Shown one piece after another: positions 17,791 to 27,894 of a stretch of DNA of 64,000 nucleotides; position 1 is the first letter of the stretch; the number at the start of each line of letters is the position of its first letter. The DNA is from Herbaspirillum sp. CF444 (GTDB lineage: Bacteria; Pseudomonadota; Gammaproteobacteria; Burkholderiales; Burkholderiaceae_D). The notes below the pieces were generated by a model, which did not search any database, was not told the DNA's origin, and was given only the letters and a program-made list of their open reading frames with translations. The translations under genes and the position numbers were made by a program. The DNA lies in assembly GCF_000282135.1 (NCBI RefSeq), contig NZ_AKJW01000058.1, positions 124,001-188,000 of the forward strand, given 5' to 3'.

Positions 17791-18309
17791 CTATGGCTTG
17801 CTCGCCAGACGCAGGATATGTTCACGATGGCGGGGATAGGCCGCCAGCAGAACATCGACATCGGCCAGTTCAAATTCGCTGAATTCAAATCCCGGCGCGA
17901 CCGTGCATCCGGTCAGCGCAAATCCCGCAGGATCCACGCATTCGGCCGCAAACCACAAGCCCGCGGGAACGACCGCCTGAAATACCGCATCCGGATGTTC
18001 GATGGCATTGCCCAGGCGCAGTGTGGTGAGGGAGCCATCGTCGCCAAGCACATGGACATCCAGCGGCGTGCCGGCATAAAAATGCCAGACCTCATCCGAT
18101 CTGATCCGATGCCAGGACGAATGCGCGCCGTCGCAAAGCAGGTAATAGATTGCGGTTGACGCGCTGCGTGCCTGATCGATATTTTTGGCCTCTTGGCGGA
18201 ACACGTTTGCGTTCGAACGATAAGTCTCGCGGAAAAAACCGCCTTCGGGATGCGGTTGCAGATGGAGGCGTGCGATCAGGTCGTTTTTGTCTGATGTGTG
18301 GATAGGCAT
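17791..18309 (-). CDS. Cupin superfamily protein (DUF985)
   Basis: A 172-residue cupin of the DUF985 group. It opens with LIARLHLQPHPEGGFFRETYRS and continues AIYYLLCDGAHSSWHRIRSDEVWHFYAGTPL, carrying the histidine/glutamate metal site, and ends with VAPGFEFSEFEL. Members are small beta-barrel proteins of uncertain enzymatic role. Apparently monocistronic. Confidence 0.88.
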   Translation of the reverse strand: MPIHTSDKNDLIARLHLQPHPEGGFFRETYRSNANVFRQEAKNIDQARSASTAIYYLLCDGAHSSWHRIRSDEVWHFYAGTPLDVHVLGDDGSLTTLRLGNAIEHPDAVFQAVVPAGLWFAAECVDPAGFALTGCTVAPGFEFSEFELADVDVLLAAYPRHREHILRLASKP

Positions 18310-18508
18310 GATAGACAGGAAAATGAGCGGGATGCCAAGAGCATAGCGGAAAGCGGATTTGTCGTATGCGGATTTTCTGCGAGGCGGCGCCAGAGCCTGT
18401 TAACAATGGATTTCCATGGCATCGGCTACAAGTTCGTGCGCATCGAACAGCAATGCGATATGCCGCATTTTTTTGTTTTTGTAGGGCGCGGGCAAGAATT
18501 GCAGAACG

Positions 18509-18534
18509 AAAAAAAAGCCCAGCCGAAGCTAAGC
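18509..18534 (-). terminator. Intrinsic terminator of tRNA-Phe
   Basis: On the minus strand AGCTTAGC pairs with GCTGGGCT (two G-U pairs) around a TTCG tetraloop, followed by eight Ts. It lies about 12 nt past the 3' end of the tRNA. Confidence 0.85.
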
Positions 18535-18545
18535 TTTTGTATTCT

Positions 18546-18621
18546 TGGTGGCCCGGGGCGGAATCGAACCACCGACACAAGGATTTTCAATCCTCTGCTC
18601 TACCGACTGAGCTACCAGGCC
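18546..18621 (-). tRNA. tRNA-Phe (anticodon GAA)
   Basis: A 76-nt cloverleaf on the minus strand. The acceptor stem GGCCTGG pairs with CCGGGCC, the D-loop is AGCTCAGTCGGTAGAGC, the anticodon loop TTGAAAA gives anticodon GAA, the T-arm is GGTTCGATTCC, and the 3' CCA is encoded. Promoter and terminator flank it, so it is a single-gene unit. Confidence 0.97.
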
Positions 18622-18631
18622 AAGAGGCCGA

Positions 18632-18659
18632 ATTATAGCAAGATAATTTTAGAATGCAA
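18632..18659 (-). promoter_or_regulatory. Sigma-70 promoter of tRNA-Phe
   Basis: On the minus strand there is TTGCAT (-35), a 16-nt spacer and a perfect TATAAT (-10), preceded by TGC. The -10 box ends 10 nt before the first base of the tRNA. A GC-rich stretch follows the -10, as expected for a stringent-controlled stable RNA promoter. Confidence 0.8.
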
Positions 18660-18826
18660 AGGGTGCTCCCACTTTTTTTATAAAAAGTTTGTTCGGCCCA
18701 TTTGTTTCTTCGTTGTTTCTTGTTCGTTGCCTGTTGGCGGCCCCTTTATTGATGCCGCGTTTCCGGTGTTTCTTGCGATGGAGATCAAGGAAGGCGCTGC
18801 CGCGAAGCCGTTTATAATGCTTCCCC

Positions 18827-20080
18827 ATGAATGGTCATACATTAAATTCTTCTGCGGCCGCTGCGCGCAAGGCGACGGATGCGCAGTCCGGCGATATTTG
18901 CATCGTCGGCAACGGCGCGATCGGCAAGACCGCCGCGTTGGCCCTGGCGCAAGCCGGCCTGCGCGTCAATTTGCTGGCGCCGCCGCCATCGCCGTCGCCG
19001 GCTGCAAATGCCGAACCGGCAAGCTGGGACGTGCGCGTCTATGCAGTCAATCAGATCGCGCGCGACCTGCTGTCTTCCATCAAGGTCTGGGACGCGATCG
19101 ATGCGGCGCGCGTGGCTGCCGTCGATGGCATGGAAGTATTCGGCGACGCCGAAAATTATCCGGGCAAGCTGGCCTTCGATGCCTACTCGGCGCATGTCGA
19201 TGCGCTGGCCTGGATCGTCGAGGATCGCAATCTGAATGGCGCGCTCGACGCGGCGCTGAAATTTTCTCCCAACGTGCGCGTGACCAACGGTCGCGCCGTG
19301 TCGCTGCGCACGGACACACAGGGCGTCGATCTGCAGCTGGACAACGGCGACGTGCTGAAAGCATCTCTGCTGGTCGGCGCCGACGGCGGCCAGTCGTGGG
19401 TGCGTGGACAATGCGATATCGGACTCGACTATCGCGCCTACGGCCAGCGCGCCATCGTGACCAATTTTGCCTGCGAGAAGGCGCATCAGGGCGTGGCGCA
19501 TCAATGGTTCACCGCTGCGGAAGGCATCGTGGCGTTGTTGCCGTTACCGGGCCGGCGCGTGTCGCTGGTGTGGTCGGCGCCGGATGCGCTGGCGGAAACC
19601 TTGCTGCGTCAATCCGCCGCGCAGCTGGCGCAGCATCTGGCCAAATATGCGAGCCATGCGCTGGGCGCCCTGACGCCGCTGGAGCCGGAACTGGTGCGCG
19701 ATTTTCCGCTGACGCTGGTGAAGCCGCATGCCATGACGGCGGCGCGCGTTGCACTCATCGGCGATGCGGCGCACGTGATTCATCCGCTGGCCGGACATGG
19801 CATGAACCTCGGTTTTGCCGACGTCGCCGCGTTGCTCAACGTGATCGCCGCGCGCGAACCGCAACGCGATTGCGGCGATGCGCGCGTGCTGGGCCGTTAT
19901 GCCCGCGCGCGCAAGGAAGAAGTGTTGCTCATGCAACTGGCGACCGATGGTCTTGCCCGGCTGTTTGAGACCAACATCGAGCCTTTGCGCGTGGTGCGCA
20001 ATCTGGGATTGAACCTGGTGAACCATCTGCCTGTCTTAAAGCGGCGTTTGATGGCCCACGCGCTCGGCAAACGAGTTTAG
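18827..20080 (+). CDS. UbiH/UbiF family FAD-dependent hydroxylase
   Basis: A 417-residue aromatic-ring flavoprotein monooxygenase of the ubiquinone-biosynthesis group. It shows the dinucleotide fold near the N-terminus (CIVGNGAIGKTAALALAQAG), the middle motif LLVGADGGQSWVR and the second FAD motif ALIGDAAHVIHPLAGHGMNLG. It probably hydroxylates the ubiquinone ring at the inner-membrane face; which position cannot be told. The first FAD glycine motif is GNGAIG rather than GxGxxG of most members. Followed by dsbC. Confidence 0.85.
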   Translation: MNGHTLNSSAAAARKATDAQSGDICIVGNGAIGKTAALALAQAGLRVNLLAPPPSPSPAANAEPASWDVRVYAVNQIARDLLSSIKVWDAIDAARVAAVDGMEVFGDAENYPGKLAFDAYSAHVDALAWIVEDRNLNGALDAALKFSPNVRVTNGRAVSLRTDTQGVDLQLDNGDVLKASLLVGADGGQSWVRGQCDIGLDYRAYGQRAIVTNFACEKAHQGVAHQWFTAAEGIVALLPLPGRRVSLVWSAPDALAETLLRQSAAQLAQHLAKYASHALGALTPLEPELVRDFPLTLVKPHAMTAARVALIGDAAHVIHPLAGHGMNLGFADVAALLNVIAAREPQRDCGDARVLGRYARARKEEVLLMQLATDGLARLFETNIEPLRVVRNLGLNLVNHLPVLKRRLMAHALGKRV

Positions 20081-20174
20081 AAAATTTACCTTATAGTGTG
20101 GGCAGAATTTGCGCGAATCGGTCAGTGAGCTATCTCGAACCGACTCCGAAGACTGTCCTTCCATTGGAATAAAC

Positions 20175-20924
20175 ATGAAAAAGATTTTTGCACTTCCTGC
20201 CGCATTCTCCGCAGTCGTGGCTGTTGCCGGTTTGTTGCTGGCCTGTGTCGGCGGTTCGGCATGCGCTGCCGATACCACCGAAGCCACCATCAAGAAACTG
20301 ATCGAACCGCGTCTCGGCGAAGGCGCCAAGGTCGACGCCGTGACCAGGACGCCATACTCCGGCCTGTATGAAGTGCAGGTCGACGGCGACGTGATTTATA
20401 CGGATGCCAAGGCGCAATACCTGTTCATCGGCCGCGTGGTCGATTCGCAAACCTATCGCGATTTCACCAAGGAAAAGATCCAGGCGATCAACAAGGTCAA
20501 GTTCTCCGACCTGCCGCTGGATCTGGCGATCAAGACCGTCAAGGGCAACGGCAAGCGTTTCATCGCCGTGTTTGAAGATCCGAACTGCGGCTATTGCAAG
20601 CGCTTCCAGAAGACTTTGCAGGAAGTCGACAACGTGACCGTCTACACTTTCCAGTACAACATCCTGGCGCAGGATTCGATCGAGAAGTCGCGCAATATCT
20701 GGTGCGCCGCCAACCCGAGCAAGGCCTGGAGCGACTGGATGATGAACGGCAAGGAAGCATCGGCCGCGCCGGCATCGTGCAATGCGCCGCATGAGCAAGT
20801 GTTGGCGCTGGGCCAGAAGATGAAGGTGACCGGCACGCCGACCATCATTTTTGCGGATGGCTCGCGTATTCCCGGCGCCATCGACGCCAAGACGCTGGAA
20901 CAAAAGTTCTCGACGCTGAAGTAA
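20175..20924 (+). CDS. dsbC: Thiol:disulfide interchange protein DsbC
   Basis: A 249-residue periplasmic protein with a signal peptide (about 1-33, ending ACAAD), an N-terminal dimerisation domain and a thioredoxin-fold domain with the CGYC active site in FEDPNCGYCKRF. DsbC isomerises wrong disulfides in exported proteins, kept reduced by DsbD. A second cysteine pair lies later (WCAAN, ASCNAP), and the cis-proline segment is GTPTI. The start at 20175 follows the lipophilic signal logic; the longer frame from 20109 is not needed. Confidence 0.93.
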   Translation: MKKIFALPAAFSAVVAVAGLLLACVGGSACAADTTEATIKKLIEPRLGEGAKVDAVTRTPYSGLYEVQVDGDVIYTDAKAQYLFIGRVVDSQTYRDFTKEKIQAINKVKFSDLPLDLAIKTVKGNGKRFIAVFEDPNCGYCKRFQKTLQEVDNVTVYTFQYNILAQDSIEKSRNIWCAANPSKAWSDWMMNGKEASAAPASCNAPHEQVLALGQKMKVTGTPTIIFADGSRIPGAIDAKTLEQKFSTLK

Positions 20925-20941
20925 GTTGCCCGGAAGAGTTG

Positions 20942-20969
20942 AAAACGCCGGCATGCTGCCGGCGTTTTT
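20942..20969. terminator. Intrinsic terminator after dsbC
   Basis: AAAACGCCGGCA / TGCCGGCGTTTTTA with a 3-nt loop, directly after dsbC and before the convergent pth gene. It has A and T tracts on the two sides, so it can work in both directions. Confidence 0.92.
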
Positions 20970-21000
20970 ATTTGGGCGCGCGGTTTGTGCGACGGCAGAT

Positions 21001-21582
21001 TTATTTCGCCGCCGTATGCAGCTGCATCATGCCTGCTTCGAACTTGCCTTCGCACAGCAGCGGAATCGCATCGAGACTCTTCTCGATGGCCTCGTTGATC
21101 AGTGCCTGTTCTTCCTTGCGCGGACGATGCAGCACGAAGTCGGCAACCGGTTGCTGCAGGCCCATGCTGCGCGGGTGACCGATGCCGATGCGCAGGCGCC
21201 AGTAGTCCTGTGTGCCGAGCGCGGCGGTGATGTCCTTGAGGCCGTTGTGGCCGCCTGAGGAGCCGCCTTTCTTGATCTTGGCGCTGCCGGGCGGAATATC
21301 CAGTTCGTCATGCACCACCAGCACTTCTTCCGGCGCGATCTTGTAGAAGCGCGCCAATGCGCCGACCGACTGCCCGGAGCGGTTCATGAAGGTCTGCGGT
21401 TCCAGCAGCCAGACCTCCTTGCCGCTGATGAATGTTTTTGCGGCCAGCGCGTTGAAGCGCGTCTCGCGTGCCAGGCGGGTGCTGCCGGCGAGGTTGTCTA
21501 CCAGCCAGAAGCCGGCATTGTGCCGGGTTTGCTCGTATTCCGGGCCGGGATTGCCGAGGCCGACGATGAGACGGATAGACAT
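21001..21582 (-). CDS. pth: Peptidyl-tRNA hydrolase
   Basis: A 193-residue enzyme that recycles peptidyl-tRNA released from stalled ribosomes. Motifs are [21 protein letters not shown] with the catalytic histidine at about residue 21, FMNRSGQSV and [28 protein letters not shown]. The start at 21582 matches the family N-terminus; the longer frame would add 31 residues. Apparently a single gene. Confidence 0.95.
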   Translation of the reverse strand: MSIRLIVGLGNPGPEYEQTRHNAGFWLVDNLAGSTRLARETRFNALAAKTFISGKEVWLLEPQTFMNRSGQSVGALARFYKIAPEEVLVVHDELDIPPGSAKIKKGGSSGGHNGLKDITAALGTQDYWRLRIGIGHPRSMGLQQPVADFVLHRPRKEEQALINEAIEKSLDAIPLLCEGKFEAGMMQLHTAAK

Positions 21583-21788
21583 ACTGGATAAAAAGTTAAC
21601 AATGAAAGCGACGATTATCGCGGATATCGAATCGCCTCGTCCAATTCCGGTGAATTTATCGGCGTAAACCCGCATGCAAGCGATTTATTTCATCTATTCG
21701 GCAAGAAATAAGTCCTGTCAAGATTGGCGCATGCGGTTGAATTGCGTATCATCCAACGCTTGTTTTTCAATTCCCGGATTTCATTGTC

Positions 21789-24140
21789 ATGTTGCCTTCC
21801 ATCGAACAACGTTTAGCTCTTGAACTCGTCGCCAAGCCGGCGCAGGTTGCCGCCGCGGTCGCCTTACTCGACGAAGGCGCCACCGTGCCGTTTATCGCGC
21901 GTTACCGCAAGGAAGCCACCGGCGGTCTGGACGACACGCAATTGCGCTTGCTGGAAGAGCGTCTGCGCTATCTGCGCGAGCTGGAAGGCCGCCGCGCCGC
22001 CATCATCGCGTCGATCGAAGAGCAGGGCAAGATGACGCCGGAGCTGCTCGACTCCATCGTCCACGCCGAAGACAAGACCCGCCTCGAAGACTTGTACCTG
22101 CCGTACAAGCCGAAGCGCCGCACCAAGGCCCAGATCGCGGCGGAAGCCGGTCTGACCGAACTGGCCGACGCGCTCATGAACGACCCGATGCTGAATCCGG
22201 AAGAAGAAGCCGCCAAGTACCTCAAGCCGGCCTTCACCACCGACAACGGCGACAACCCCGGCGTCGCCGACGCCAAGGCGGCGCTGGACGGCGCGCGCCA
22301 GATCCTGATGGAGCGTTTCTCCGAAGATGCGGAACTGCTGCAGGCATTGCGCGAATACCTGACCGACCACGGCGTGGTCGAATCAAAAGTGATCGAAGGC
22401 AAGCAGGACGCCGGTGAAAAATTCGCCGATTATTTCGATTACTCCGAAACCATCGGTACGATTCCGTCGCACCGCGCGCTGGCGCTGTTCCGCGGCCGCC
22501 GCGAAGAGATGCTGACCGTGACCTTGCGTCTGGATACGGAAGAAGAAAAACCGAAGTGGGACGCGCCGCATAACCCATGCGAAGGCCGCATCGCCGCGCG
22601 CTTTGGCGTCAGCAACAAGGGCCGTCCGGCCGACAAGTGGCTGGCCGATACCGTACGCTGGGCATGGCGCGTGAAGGTCTTCATGCATCTGGAAACCGAA
22701 CTGATGACCGGCCTGCGTGAGCGCAGCGAAGCGGAAGCGATCAACGTCTTCGCCCGCAACCTGAAAGACCTGCTGCTGGCCGCGCCTGCCGGTCCGCGCG
22801 CGACCATGGGCCTTGATCCCGGACTGCGCACCGGCGTCAAGGTAGCGGTGGTCGACGCCACCGGCAAGGTGGTCGACACGACCGCTATCTTCCCGCACCA
22901 GCCGCGCAATGACTGGGAAGGCTCGCTGCACACGCTGGCCAAGCTGGCCGAGAAGCACAACGTGTCGCTGATCTCGATCGGCAACGGTACCGCCTCGCGC
23001 GAAACCGACAAGCTGGCGCAAGACCTGATCAAGATGCGTCCCGAACTGAAGCTGACCAAGATCGTCGTGTCGGAAGCCGGCGCGTCGGTGTACTCGGCGT
23101 CGGAATTCGCCTCGAAAGAATTGCCCGACCTGGACGTGTCGATCCGCGGCGCGGTGTCGATTGCGCGCCGTCTGCAAGATCCGCTGGCGGAGCTGGTCAA
23201 GATCGATCCGAAATCGATCGGCGTCGGCCAGTATCAGCACGACGTCGGCCAGTCGCAACTGGCGCGTTCGCTGGACGCCGTCGTTGAGGATTGCGTGAAC
23301 GCCGTCGGCGTGGACGTCAATACCGCCTCGGCACCGCTGCTGGCGCGCGTGTCCGGTTTGAACGCGGCGGTGGCGCAAAGCATCGTGTCCTACCGCGATA
23401 TGAAGGGCATGTTTGTCTCGCGCGCGGCGTTGCGCGACGTGCCGCGCCTCGGCGACAAGACATTTGAACAAGCCGCGGGTTTCCTGCGCGTGATGAACGG
23501 CGACAATCCGCTCGACGCATCGGCAGTCCACCCGGAATCGTATCCGCTGGTGCAAAAGATCCTGGCCGACATCAACAAGGACGTCAAAGGCGTGCTCGGC
23601 GAAGCGGCATTGCTGAAGTCGCTCAGCCCGTCCAAGTATGCCGACGAAAAATTCGGCGTGCCGACCGTGACCGACATCCTGAAGGAACTGGAAAAGCCGG
23701 GCCGTGATCCGCGTCCCGAATTCACCACCGCAACCTTCAAGGAAGGCGTGGAAGAAATCCGCGACCTGCGTCCGGACATGATCCTCGAAGGCGTGGTCAC
23801 CAACGTGGCGGCCTTCGGCGCCTTCGTCGACATCGGCGTGCATCAGGACGGCCTGGTGCATATCTCGGCGCTGTCGAATACCTTCGTCAAGGATCCGCAC
23901 ACCGTCGTCAAGGCCGGCCAGGTGGTCAAGGTGAAGGTGCTGGAAGTCGACGAGAAGCGCAAGCGCATCGCGCTGACCATGCGCCTGTCCGACAGTGCGC
24001 CGGTGGCGGGCAGCAAGCCGGAACAGCGTGGCGATCGCAACGACGCGCGTCGCCTGTCGCAACACCAGGGACAGCAGGCGCGTCAGCAGGCGCCTGTGAA
24101 CAGCGCGATGGCGGCGGCCTTCGCCAAGCTGAAGGGTTAA
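21789..24140 (+). CDS. tex: Transcription accessory protein Tex
   Basis: A 783-residue nucleic-acid-binding protein. It contains the N-terminal Tex helical region ([15 protein letters not shown]), a YqgF/RuvC-like domain ([16 protein letters not shown], about residue 342 on), helix-hairpin-helix motifs ([14 protein letters not shown] and [16 protein letters not shown]) and a C-terminal S1 RNA-binding domain (about 655-725, [25 protein letters not shown]). Tex supports transcription and toxin-gene expression in Bordetella and is highly conserved. The tail is rich in Gln and Arg. Confidence 0.95.
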   Translation: MLPSIEQRLALELVAKPAQVAAAVALLDEGATVPFIARYRKEATGGLDDTQLRLLEERLRYLRELEGRRAAIIASIEEQGKMTPELLDSIVHAEDKTRLEDLYLPYKPKRRTKAQIAAEAGLTELADALMNDPMLNPEEEAAKYLKPAFTTDNGDNPGVADAKAALDGARQILMERFSEDAELLQALREYLTDHGVVESKVIEGKQDAGEKFADYFDYSETIGTIPSHRALALFRGRREEMLTVTLRLDTEEEKPKWDAPHNPCEGRIAARFGVSNKGRPADKWLADTVRWAWRVKVFMHLETELMTGLRERSEAEAINVFARNLKDLLLAAPAGPRATMGLDPGLRTGVKVAVVDATGKVVDTTAIFPHQPRNDWEGSLHTLAKLAEKHNVSLISIGNGTASRETDKLAQDLIKMRPELKLTKIVVSEAGASVYSASEFASKELPDLDVSIRGAVSIARRLQDPLAELVKIDPKSIGVGQYQHDVGQSQLARSLDAVVEDCVNAVGVDVNTASAPLLARVSGLNAAVAQSIVSYRDMKGMFVSRAALRDVPRLGDKTFEQAAGFLRVMNGDNPLDASAVHPESYPLVQKILADINKDVKGVLGEAALLKSLSPSKYADEKFGVPTVTDILKELEKPGRDPRPEFTTATFKEGVEEIRDLRPDMILEGVVTNVAAFGAFVDIGVHQDGLVHISALSNTFVKDPHTVVKAGQVVKVKVLEVDEKRKRIALTMRLSDSAPVAGSKPEQRGDRNDARRLSQHQGQQARQQAPVNSAMAAAFAKLKG

Positions 24141-24148
24141 GCCGGAGA

Positions 24149-24179
24149 CGTTCTGCGTCTTCGCATGAGACGCAGAACG
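24149..24179. terminator. First hairpin after tex
   Basis: CGTTCTGCGTCT and AGACGCAGAACG form a perfect 12-bp stem with a 7-nt loop, 9 nt after the tex stop codon. No T-tract follows directly; a second, T-tailed hairpin begins 11 nt later. Confidence 0.7.
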
Positions 24180-24189
24180 ATCTGACAAA

Positions 24190-24220
24190 GAAAAAGACGC
24201 GGCATGCCGCGTCTTTTTTT
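24190..24220. terminator. Bidirectional intrinsic terminator after tex
   Basis: AAAAAGACGCGGCA and TGCCGCGTCTTTTTTT make a nearly loop-free palindrome with T-tracts on both strands. It serves tex and the convergent DUF5610 gene, whose stop is at 24291. Confidence 0.9.
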
Positions 24221-24290
24221 ACGTCTGCAAAATTGCTTCGGCTCTTGCGATTCCTGTCTTGCAGAACAGGAATCGCGGCGGAACGTCGGC

Positions 24291-25073
24291 TCAATAGTTG
24301 GTGACTTCGGTCTGGATGGAAGTGACCGAGATGGAAATCGACACGGATGTGGACGAGGAGCTGGAGCTGCTGCCGTCACCTGTCGCCGGCGTCGAACCAT
24401 CGTCGCTTGTCGGATTCTTGATGGAGGCGATGAAATCGGCGATGCCTTTTTTGAGGATCTCGTAAGTCTTATCGATGTTGCTGGCGATATCGCCATTGAG
24501 CACGTTGAGGCCCGACAGGATGCCGCGTGCTTCGCTGAAACCCTGGTCGACACCCTTTTGGATCAAGCTCATGAAGTTGTCGAAGGCGGCGTTCTGATCG
24601 GTGCCGGCATTGCCGTTCGTGCCATCGGCGCTATCCGTGCCGTCAGTGTTATTCGCGCCTCCCGAGCTCTGCGTGCTGCTGCCGAGGCTGAACATCTGAA
24701 ACGCGCTCTTGATGAACGACAGAATGCGTCCTGCAGTCGCTTCAGGGCTGTTGTCCTGAGACGCTGCGTTCTGGATCGCATTGTCGCCCAGCTGGGGCTT
24801 GAGGATCTGGTTGATATTTTCAATCGCGGATTTGTAAACCAGCGCCAGCGGATCGTTTTGCGAGCTGATCGATACTTCGAGCGAGGCTTGCAGAATCGAT
24901 GCATTGAATTGCTGTTTCACAATCTCGGGCGTCAACTTGGTTTGACCGGCGCCGTTGGCGCTGGTGGTCGTGCCGGTGCCGGTCGCCGCATCGGTGTTGT
25001 CCGTATTGGCAGGCAAGGTGTTGGTCTGCGGGATGGTGCTTAAGGTATTGAGGTCGGTGGTGCTGATTGCCAT
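24291..25073 (-). CDS. DUF5610 domain-containing protein with serine-rich tail
   Basis: A 260-residue protein with a Thr/Asn/Ala-rich unstructured N-terminus (1-45), a conserved DUF5610 region (about 46-130, KQQFNASILQASLEVSISSQNDPLALVY, SPEATAGRILSFI), a Gly/Asn/Asp-rich linker, a second helical segment (about 160-215) and a tail with a run of seven serines followed by Ser/Val repeats. There is no signal peptide or membrane segment. The biological role of DUF5610 is not known to me. The unstructured ends would suit an exported or surface-associated protein, but that is speculation. Confidence 0.8.
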   Translation of the reverse strand: MAISTTDLNTLSTIPQTNTLPANTDNTDAATGTGTTTSANGAGQTKLTPEIVKQQFNASILQASLEVSISSQNDPLALVYKSAIENINQILKPQLGDNAIQNAASQDNSPEATAGRILSFIKSAFQMFSLGSSTQSSGGANNTDGTDSADGTNGNAGTDQNAAFDNFMSLIQKGVDQGFSEARGILSGLNVLNGDIASNIDKTYEILKKGIADFIASIKNPTSDDGSTPATGDGSSSSSSSTSVSISISVTSIQTEVTNY

Positions 25074-25334
25074 GGCAGTCTCCTGTACAAGGACCGCACA
25101 AAAAGAAGGGGGAAAGGCAGTCCATCCTCAACTTACGGCATCTGAAAAGGAATCTGAAGGTCAGAAAGGCAACTAAGGATGTCGGAATTTGCTGACAAAA
25201 ACGAGACAATACGTATCGTTTTCGCTGGAGTTGCGTAAATATTTCTCTGTGGAAATCATCTTTCGAAACGATCTTCTCCGTTGTCCAGGCCCTGCAAACG
25301 ATCGTTTCCCCATGACAGTCATGGGCGCAATTAT

Positions 25335-26504
25335 CTAATGCACGATAGTTCCGCGCTTATCGATGGTTGTCGTGTCGACATAGGTCGAACCATGATGATT
25401 CGATGTTGAAAAATTGATCCGGAAGCCGCCGATCTTGTAATTTTTTTGATTGATGCCTTCCAGTGCGGAAATCAGTTTCTCGCGTGTCATGTTCGTCCCG
25501 GCGCGATTGAGTCCTTCGGCGAGAACCTTGGCGGCGATGAATCCCTCCAAACCGAGATAACTGAATTTCCGGATGCGGGCCTTGAGCATGGCCTGTTGAT
25601 ATGCGTGCACGATCGGCGAGGAGGCGCGCCACGGGAAGGGGACGACTTGCGAAATAATCATGCCGCTGGCGGCGTCCTGCAAATCGTCCGTGAGCAACGG
25701 GCTGCATACCAGCGAGGCGCAATAGAAATAGCCGAGATAGCCTTTGAGGCGCAGGGTCTTGATCAGATCGCCATTGACTTGCTGCGAGATGCTCATGAAC
25801 ATGATGACGTCCGGCCGCGCTTGCAGCAGATTATCGGCAATCTTGTCGACATCCCTGCCCAGGCCGCTTTCGGATGCCACCAATTCCGCTTTGGCGTGGG
25901 CGATCATGGCCTGCATCACTGCCGTGTAGGGCAGCCCCGCGGCATCATTGAAGATCGCAAGGCGTTTCAGCCCGATTTGCGAAAAATGCGAAAACAGGTA
26001 TTTGTATTCATCCAGATAGCTGGCGCGGATCGTGAAGACATAGCGGTTGAACGGGGAATAGACAATCCGGGATCCCGTGATCGGCGCAAAGAACGGGATA
26101 TTCTTCTGATTGACGATGGGCAACACCGCGCTGCTGGTCAGCGCGCTTGCATAGCCGAACAGCGCCACTACCTTGTCCGCGCGCAGAAACTGATAGGTGT
26201 TCCGGACGGCGAGCTCGGGGTCGCCTTTATCGTCGAGGCTGACCAGTTTGATATTGCGTCCGCGAACGCCGCCCTGGGCATTGAGCTGGGCGAAATAGAC
26301 ATTTGCACCGGCAAGGAACTGACGGCTGATGTTCGCATACTGGCCGCTGAGGTCGGCCGACTGGCCGAGAACGATGTCGCCCGGTTCGAGAATATCCGGC
26401 AGCTCGGCGTTGCTGTCGGCGGCGCCATGGCTATCTCCCGCGATGCAGGCGAAGAGCAGGATGCCGACGATATGCGATCTCCATGGTTGAACGAAGCTTT
26501 TCAT
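25335..26504 (-). CDS. Branched-chain amino-acid type ABC transporter binding protein
   Basis: A 389-residue periplasmic protein of the LivK/Peripla_BP_6 family with a signal peptide (about 1-28, ending SHG/AAD). The N-terminal lobe has DIVLGQSADLSGQYANISRQFLAGANVYFAQLN. No permease or ATPase gene is adjacent, so it is an orphan binding protein, perhaps using permeases encoded elsewhere or acting as a sensor partner. It lies downstream of dgt on the same strand, after 167 nt. Confidence 0.85.
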   Translation of the reverse strand: MKSFVQPWRSHIVGILLFACIAGDSHGAADSNAELPDILEPGDIVLGQSADLSGQYANISRQFLAGANVYFAQLNAQGGVRGRNIKLVSLDDKGDPELAVRNTYQFLRADKVVALFGYASALTSSAVLPIVNQKNIPFFAPITGSRIVYSPFNRYVFTIRASYLDEYKYLFSHFSQIGLKRLAIFNDAAGLPYTAVMQAMIAHAKAELVASESGLGRDVDKIADNLLQARPDVIMFMSISQQVNGDLIKTLRLKGYLGYFYCASLVCSPLLTDDLQDAASGMIISQVVPFPWRASSPIVHAYQQAMLKARIRKFSYLGLEGFIAAKVLAEGLNRAGTNMTREKLISALEGINQKNYKIGGFRINFSTSNHHGSTYVDTTTIDKRGTIVH

Positions 26505-26671
26505 GTGCCCACCTTTGCATGTCGTTCATGTGCCGTGGATGCGGCGCACTTGCGCCGGCAGCCACCTTGTCAAGGGTAGCAACGACAAAGGGAAGTGCAA
26601 TGGGCGGACTTGGAATTCATCGAAAGAAGAAATAAATTTCAGTCGGCTTTGAAACTTACTGCGGGATTTTT

Positions 26672-27823
26672 TTAAAGTTCTTCCACCATGAACAAGCGAC
26701 GATGTTCGCGCATGGCGTAGCGGTCCGTCATGCCGGCAATGTAGTCGGCCACCTGGCGTGCCTGGCGACGACGCGCATCGTCGTCCGCGCCGCCGACCTG
26801 ATAGTCGGGCGGCAGCAGGTTGGGCTGGGCATTGAAGGCGGCGAACAGCTCGGCGATGATGCGGCGGGCTTTGCTGGTCATGCGATTGACCTGGTAGTGG
26901 CGATACAGGTTCTGGCGCAGGAAACGCTTGAGAATCGCCGCTTCTTGTTGCATCGGCTCGGAGAAGGCAATCAGCGGTGGCGCATTGCGCACGTCGTCGA
27001 TGCTCTTCGGATCGATGGCGGCGATGTTGGCCTGCGAGCTGCGGATCAGGTCGACGATCAGCGTGTTGATCATGCGGCGCACGGTTTCGTTGATGGCGCG
27101 GCGGCCGGTGATGCCGGGATAAGCCAATTCGGCTTCGCGCTGATGGCGCGCGAAGAAATCGACCTCGCCCAATTGCGCCAGCGTCAGCAGGCCGGAACGC
27201 AGGCCGTCGTCGATATCGTGATTGTTGTAGGCGATTTCGTCGGCCAGATTGGCCAGTTGCGCTTCCAGTCCCGGCTGCTTCTTGTCGATGAAGCGCTGGC
27301 CGATTGCGCCGAGTTGCCGCGCGTTGGGCAGCGAGCAATGCTTGAGGATGCCTTCACGCGTTTCGAAGGTCAGGTTGAGACCGTCAAACGCGCCGTAATG
27401 CTGCTCCAGGTCGTCCACCACGCGCAGACTCTGGAGGTTGTGTTCGAAGCCGCCGAAGTCCTTCATGCAGCTGTTGAGTTCGTCCTGGCCGGCATGGCCG
27501 AAGGGCGTGTGGCCGAGATCGTGGGCCAGCGAAATGGCTTCCACCAGGTCTTCGTTCAGGCGCAGGTTGCGCGCGCAGGAGCGGGCGATCTGGGCGACTT
27601 CGATGCTGTGGGTCAGGCGCGTGCGGAACAGGTCGCCTTCGTGATTGACGAACACCTGGGTCTTGTATTCGAGGCGGCGGAAAGCGGTCGAGTGGACGAT
27701 GCGGTCGCGGTCGCGCTGGAATTCGGTGCGTGAACCGGGCGCCGGCTCCGGAAAGCGCCGCCCTGCCGAGTTCGCTGCGTGTGCGGCATAGGGGGCGAGT
27801 TGGAGCGGCGCGTCTTGGGTCAT
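26672..27823 (-). CDS. dgt: Deoxyguanosinetriphosphate triphosphohydrolase-like protein
   Basis: A 383-residue HD-domain phosphohydrolase. The metal-binding HD motif appears in [19 protein letters not shown] and [19 protein letters not shown], with a later [14 protein letters not shown]. Enzymes of this type cleave dNTPs to deoxynucleosides and tripolyphosphate; substrate preference for this clade is uncertain. It follows aroKB in the conserved pil-aro-dgt arrangement. Confidence 0.9.
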   Translation of the reverse strand: MTQDAPLQLAPYAAHAANSAGRRFPEPAPGSRTEFQRDRDRIVHSTAFRRLEYKTQVFVNHEGDLFRTRLTHSIEVAQIARSCARNLRLNEDLVEAISLAHDLGHTPFGHAGQDELNSCMKDFGGFEHNLQSLRVVDDLEQHYGAFDGLNLTFETREGILKHCSLPNARQLGAIGQRFIDKKQPGLEAQLANLADEIAYNNHDIDDGLRSGLLTLAQLGEVDFFARHQREAELAYPGITGRRAINETVRRMINTLIVDLIRSSQANIAAIDPKSIDDVRNAPPLIAFSEPMQQEAAILKRFLRQNLYRHYQVNRMTSKARRIIAELFAAFNAQPNLLPPDYQVGGADDDARRRQARQVADYIAGMTDRYAMREHRRLFMVEEL

Positions 27824-27894
27824 GTCAGGAACTCATTTCATGAAGGTTCTTCAATGCAGCGCAAAACAGGAGCAGCGGGACGGAGGCGGTGATA

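Noticed and set aside
18670-18690. A/T palindrome upstream of tRNA-Phe, considered as a terminator
   Set aside because: It is almost entirely A/T with no GC stem and lies upstream of the tRNA promoter; likely low-complexity promoter DNA.
18298-19968. 556-residue plus-strand frame covering tRNA-Phe and part of the hydroxylase gene
   Set aside because: It reads across a tRNA and a promoter, and in the hydroxylase region it is out of frame with the conserved FAD motifs.
25265-25323. Inverted repeats GAAACGATC/GATCGTTTC and CATGACAGTCATG near the LivK-like gene end
   Set aside because: Arms are short with a 26-nt spacer and no T-tract; they could occur by chance and no regulator or neighbouring copy supports a role.
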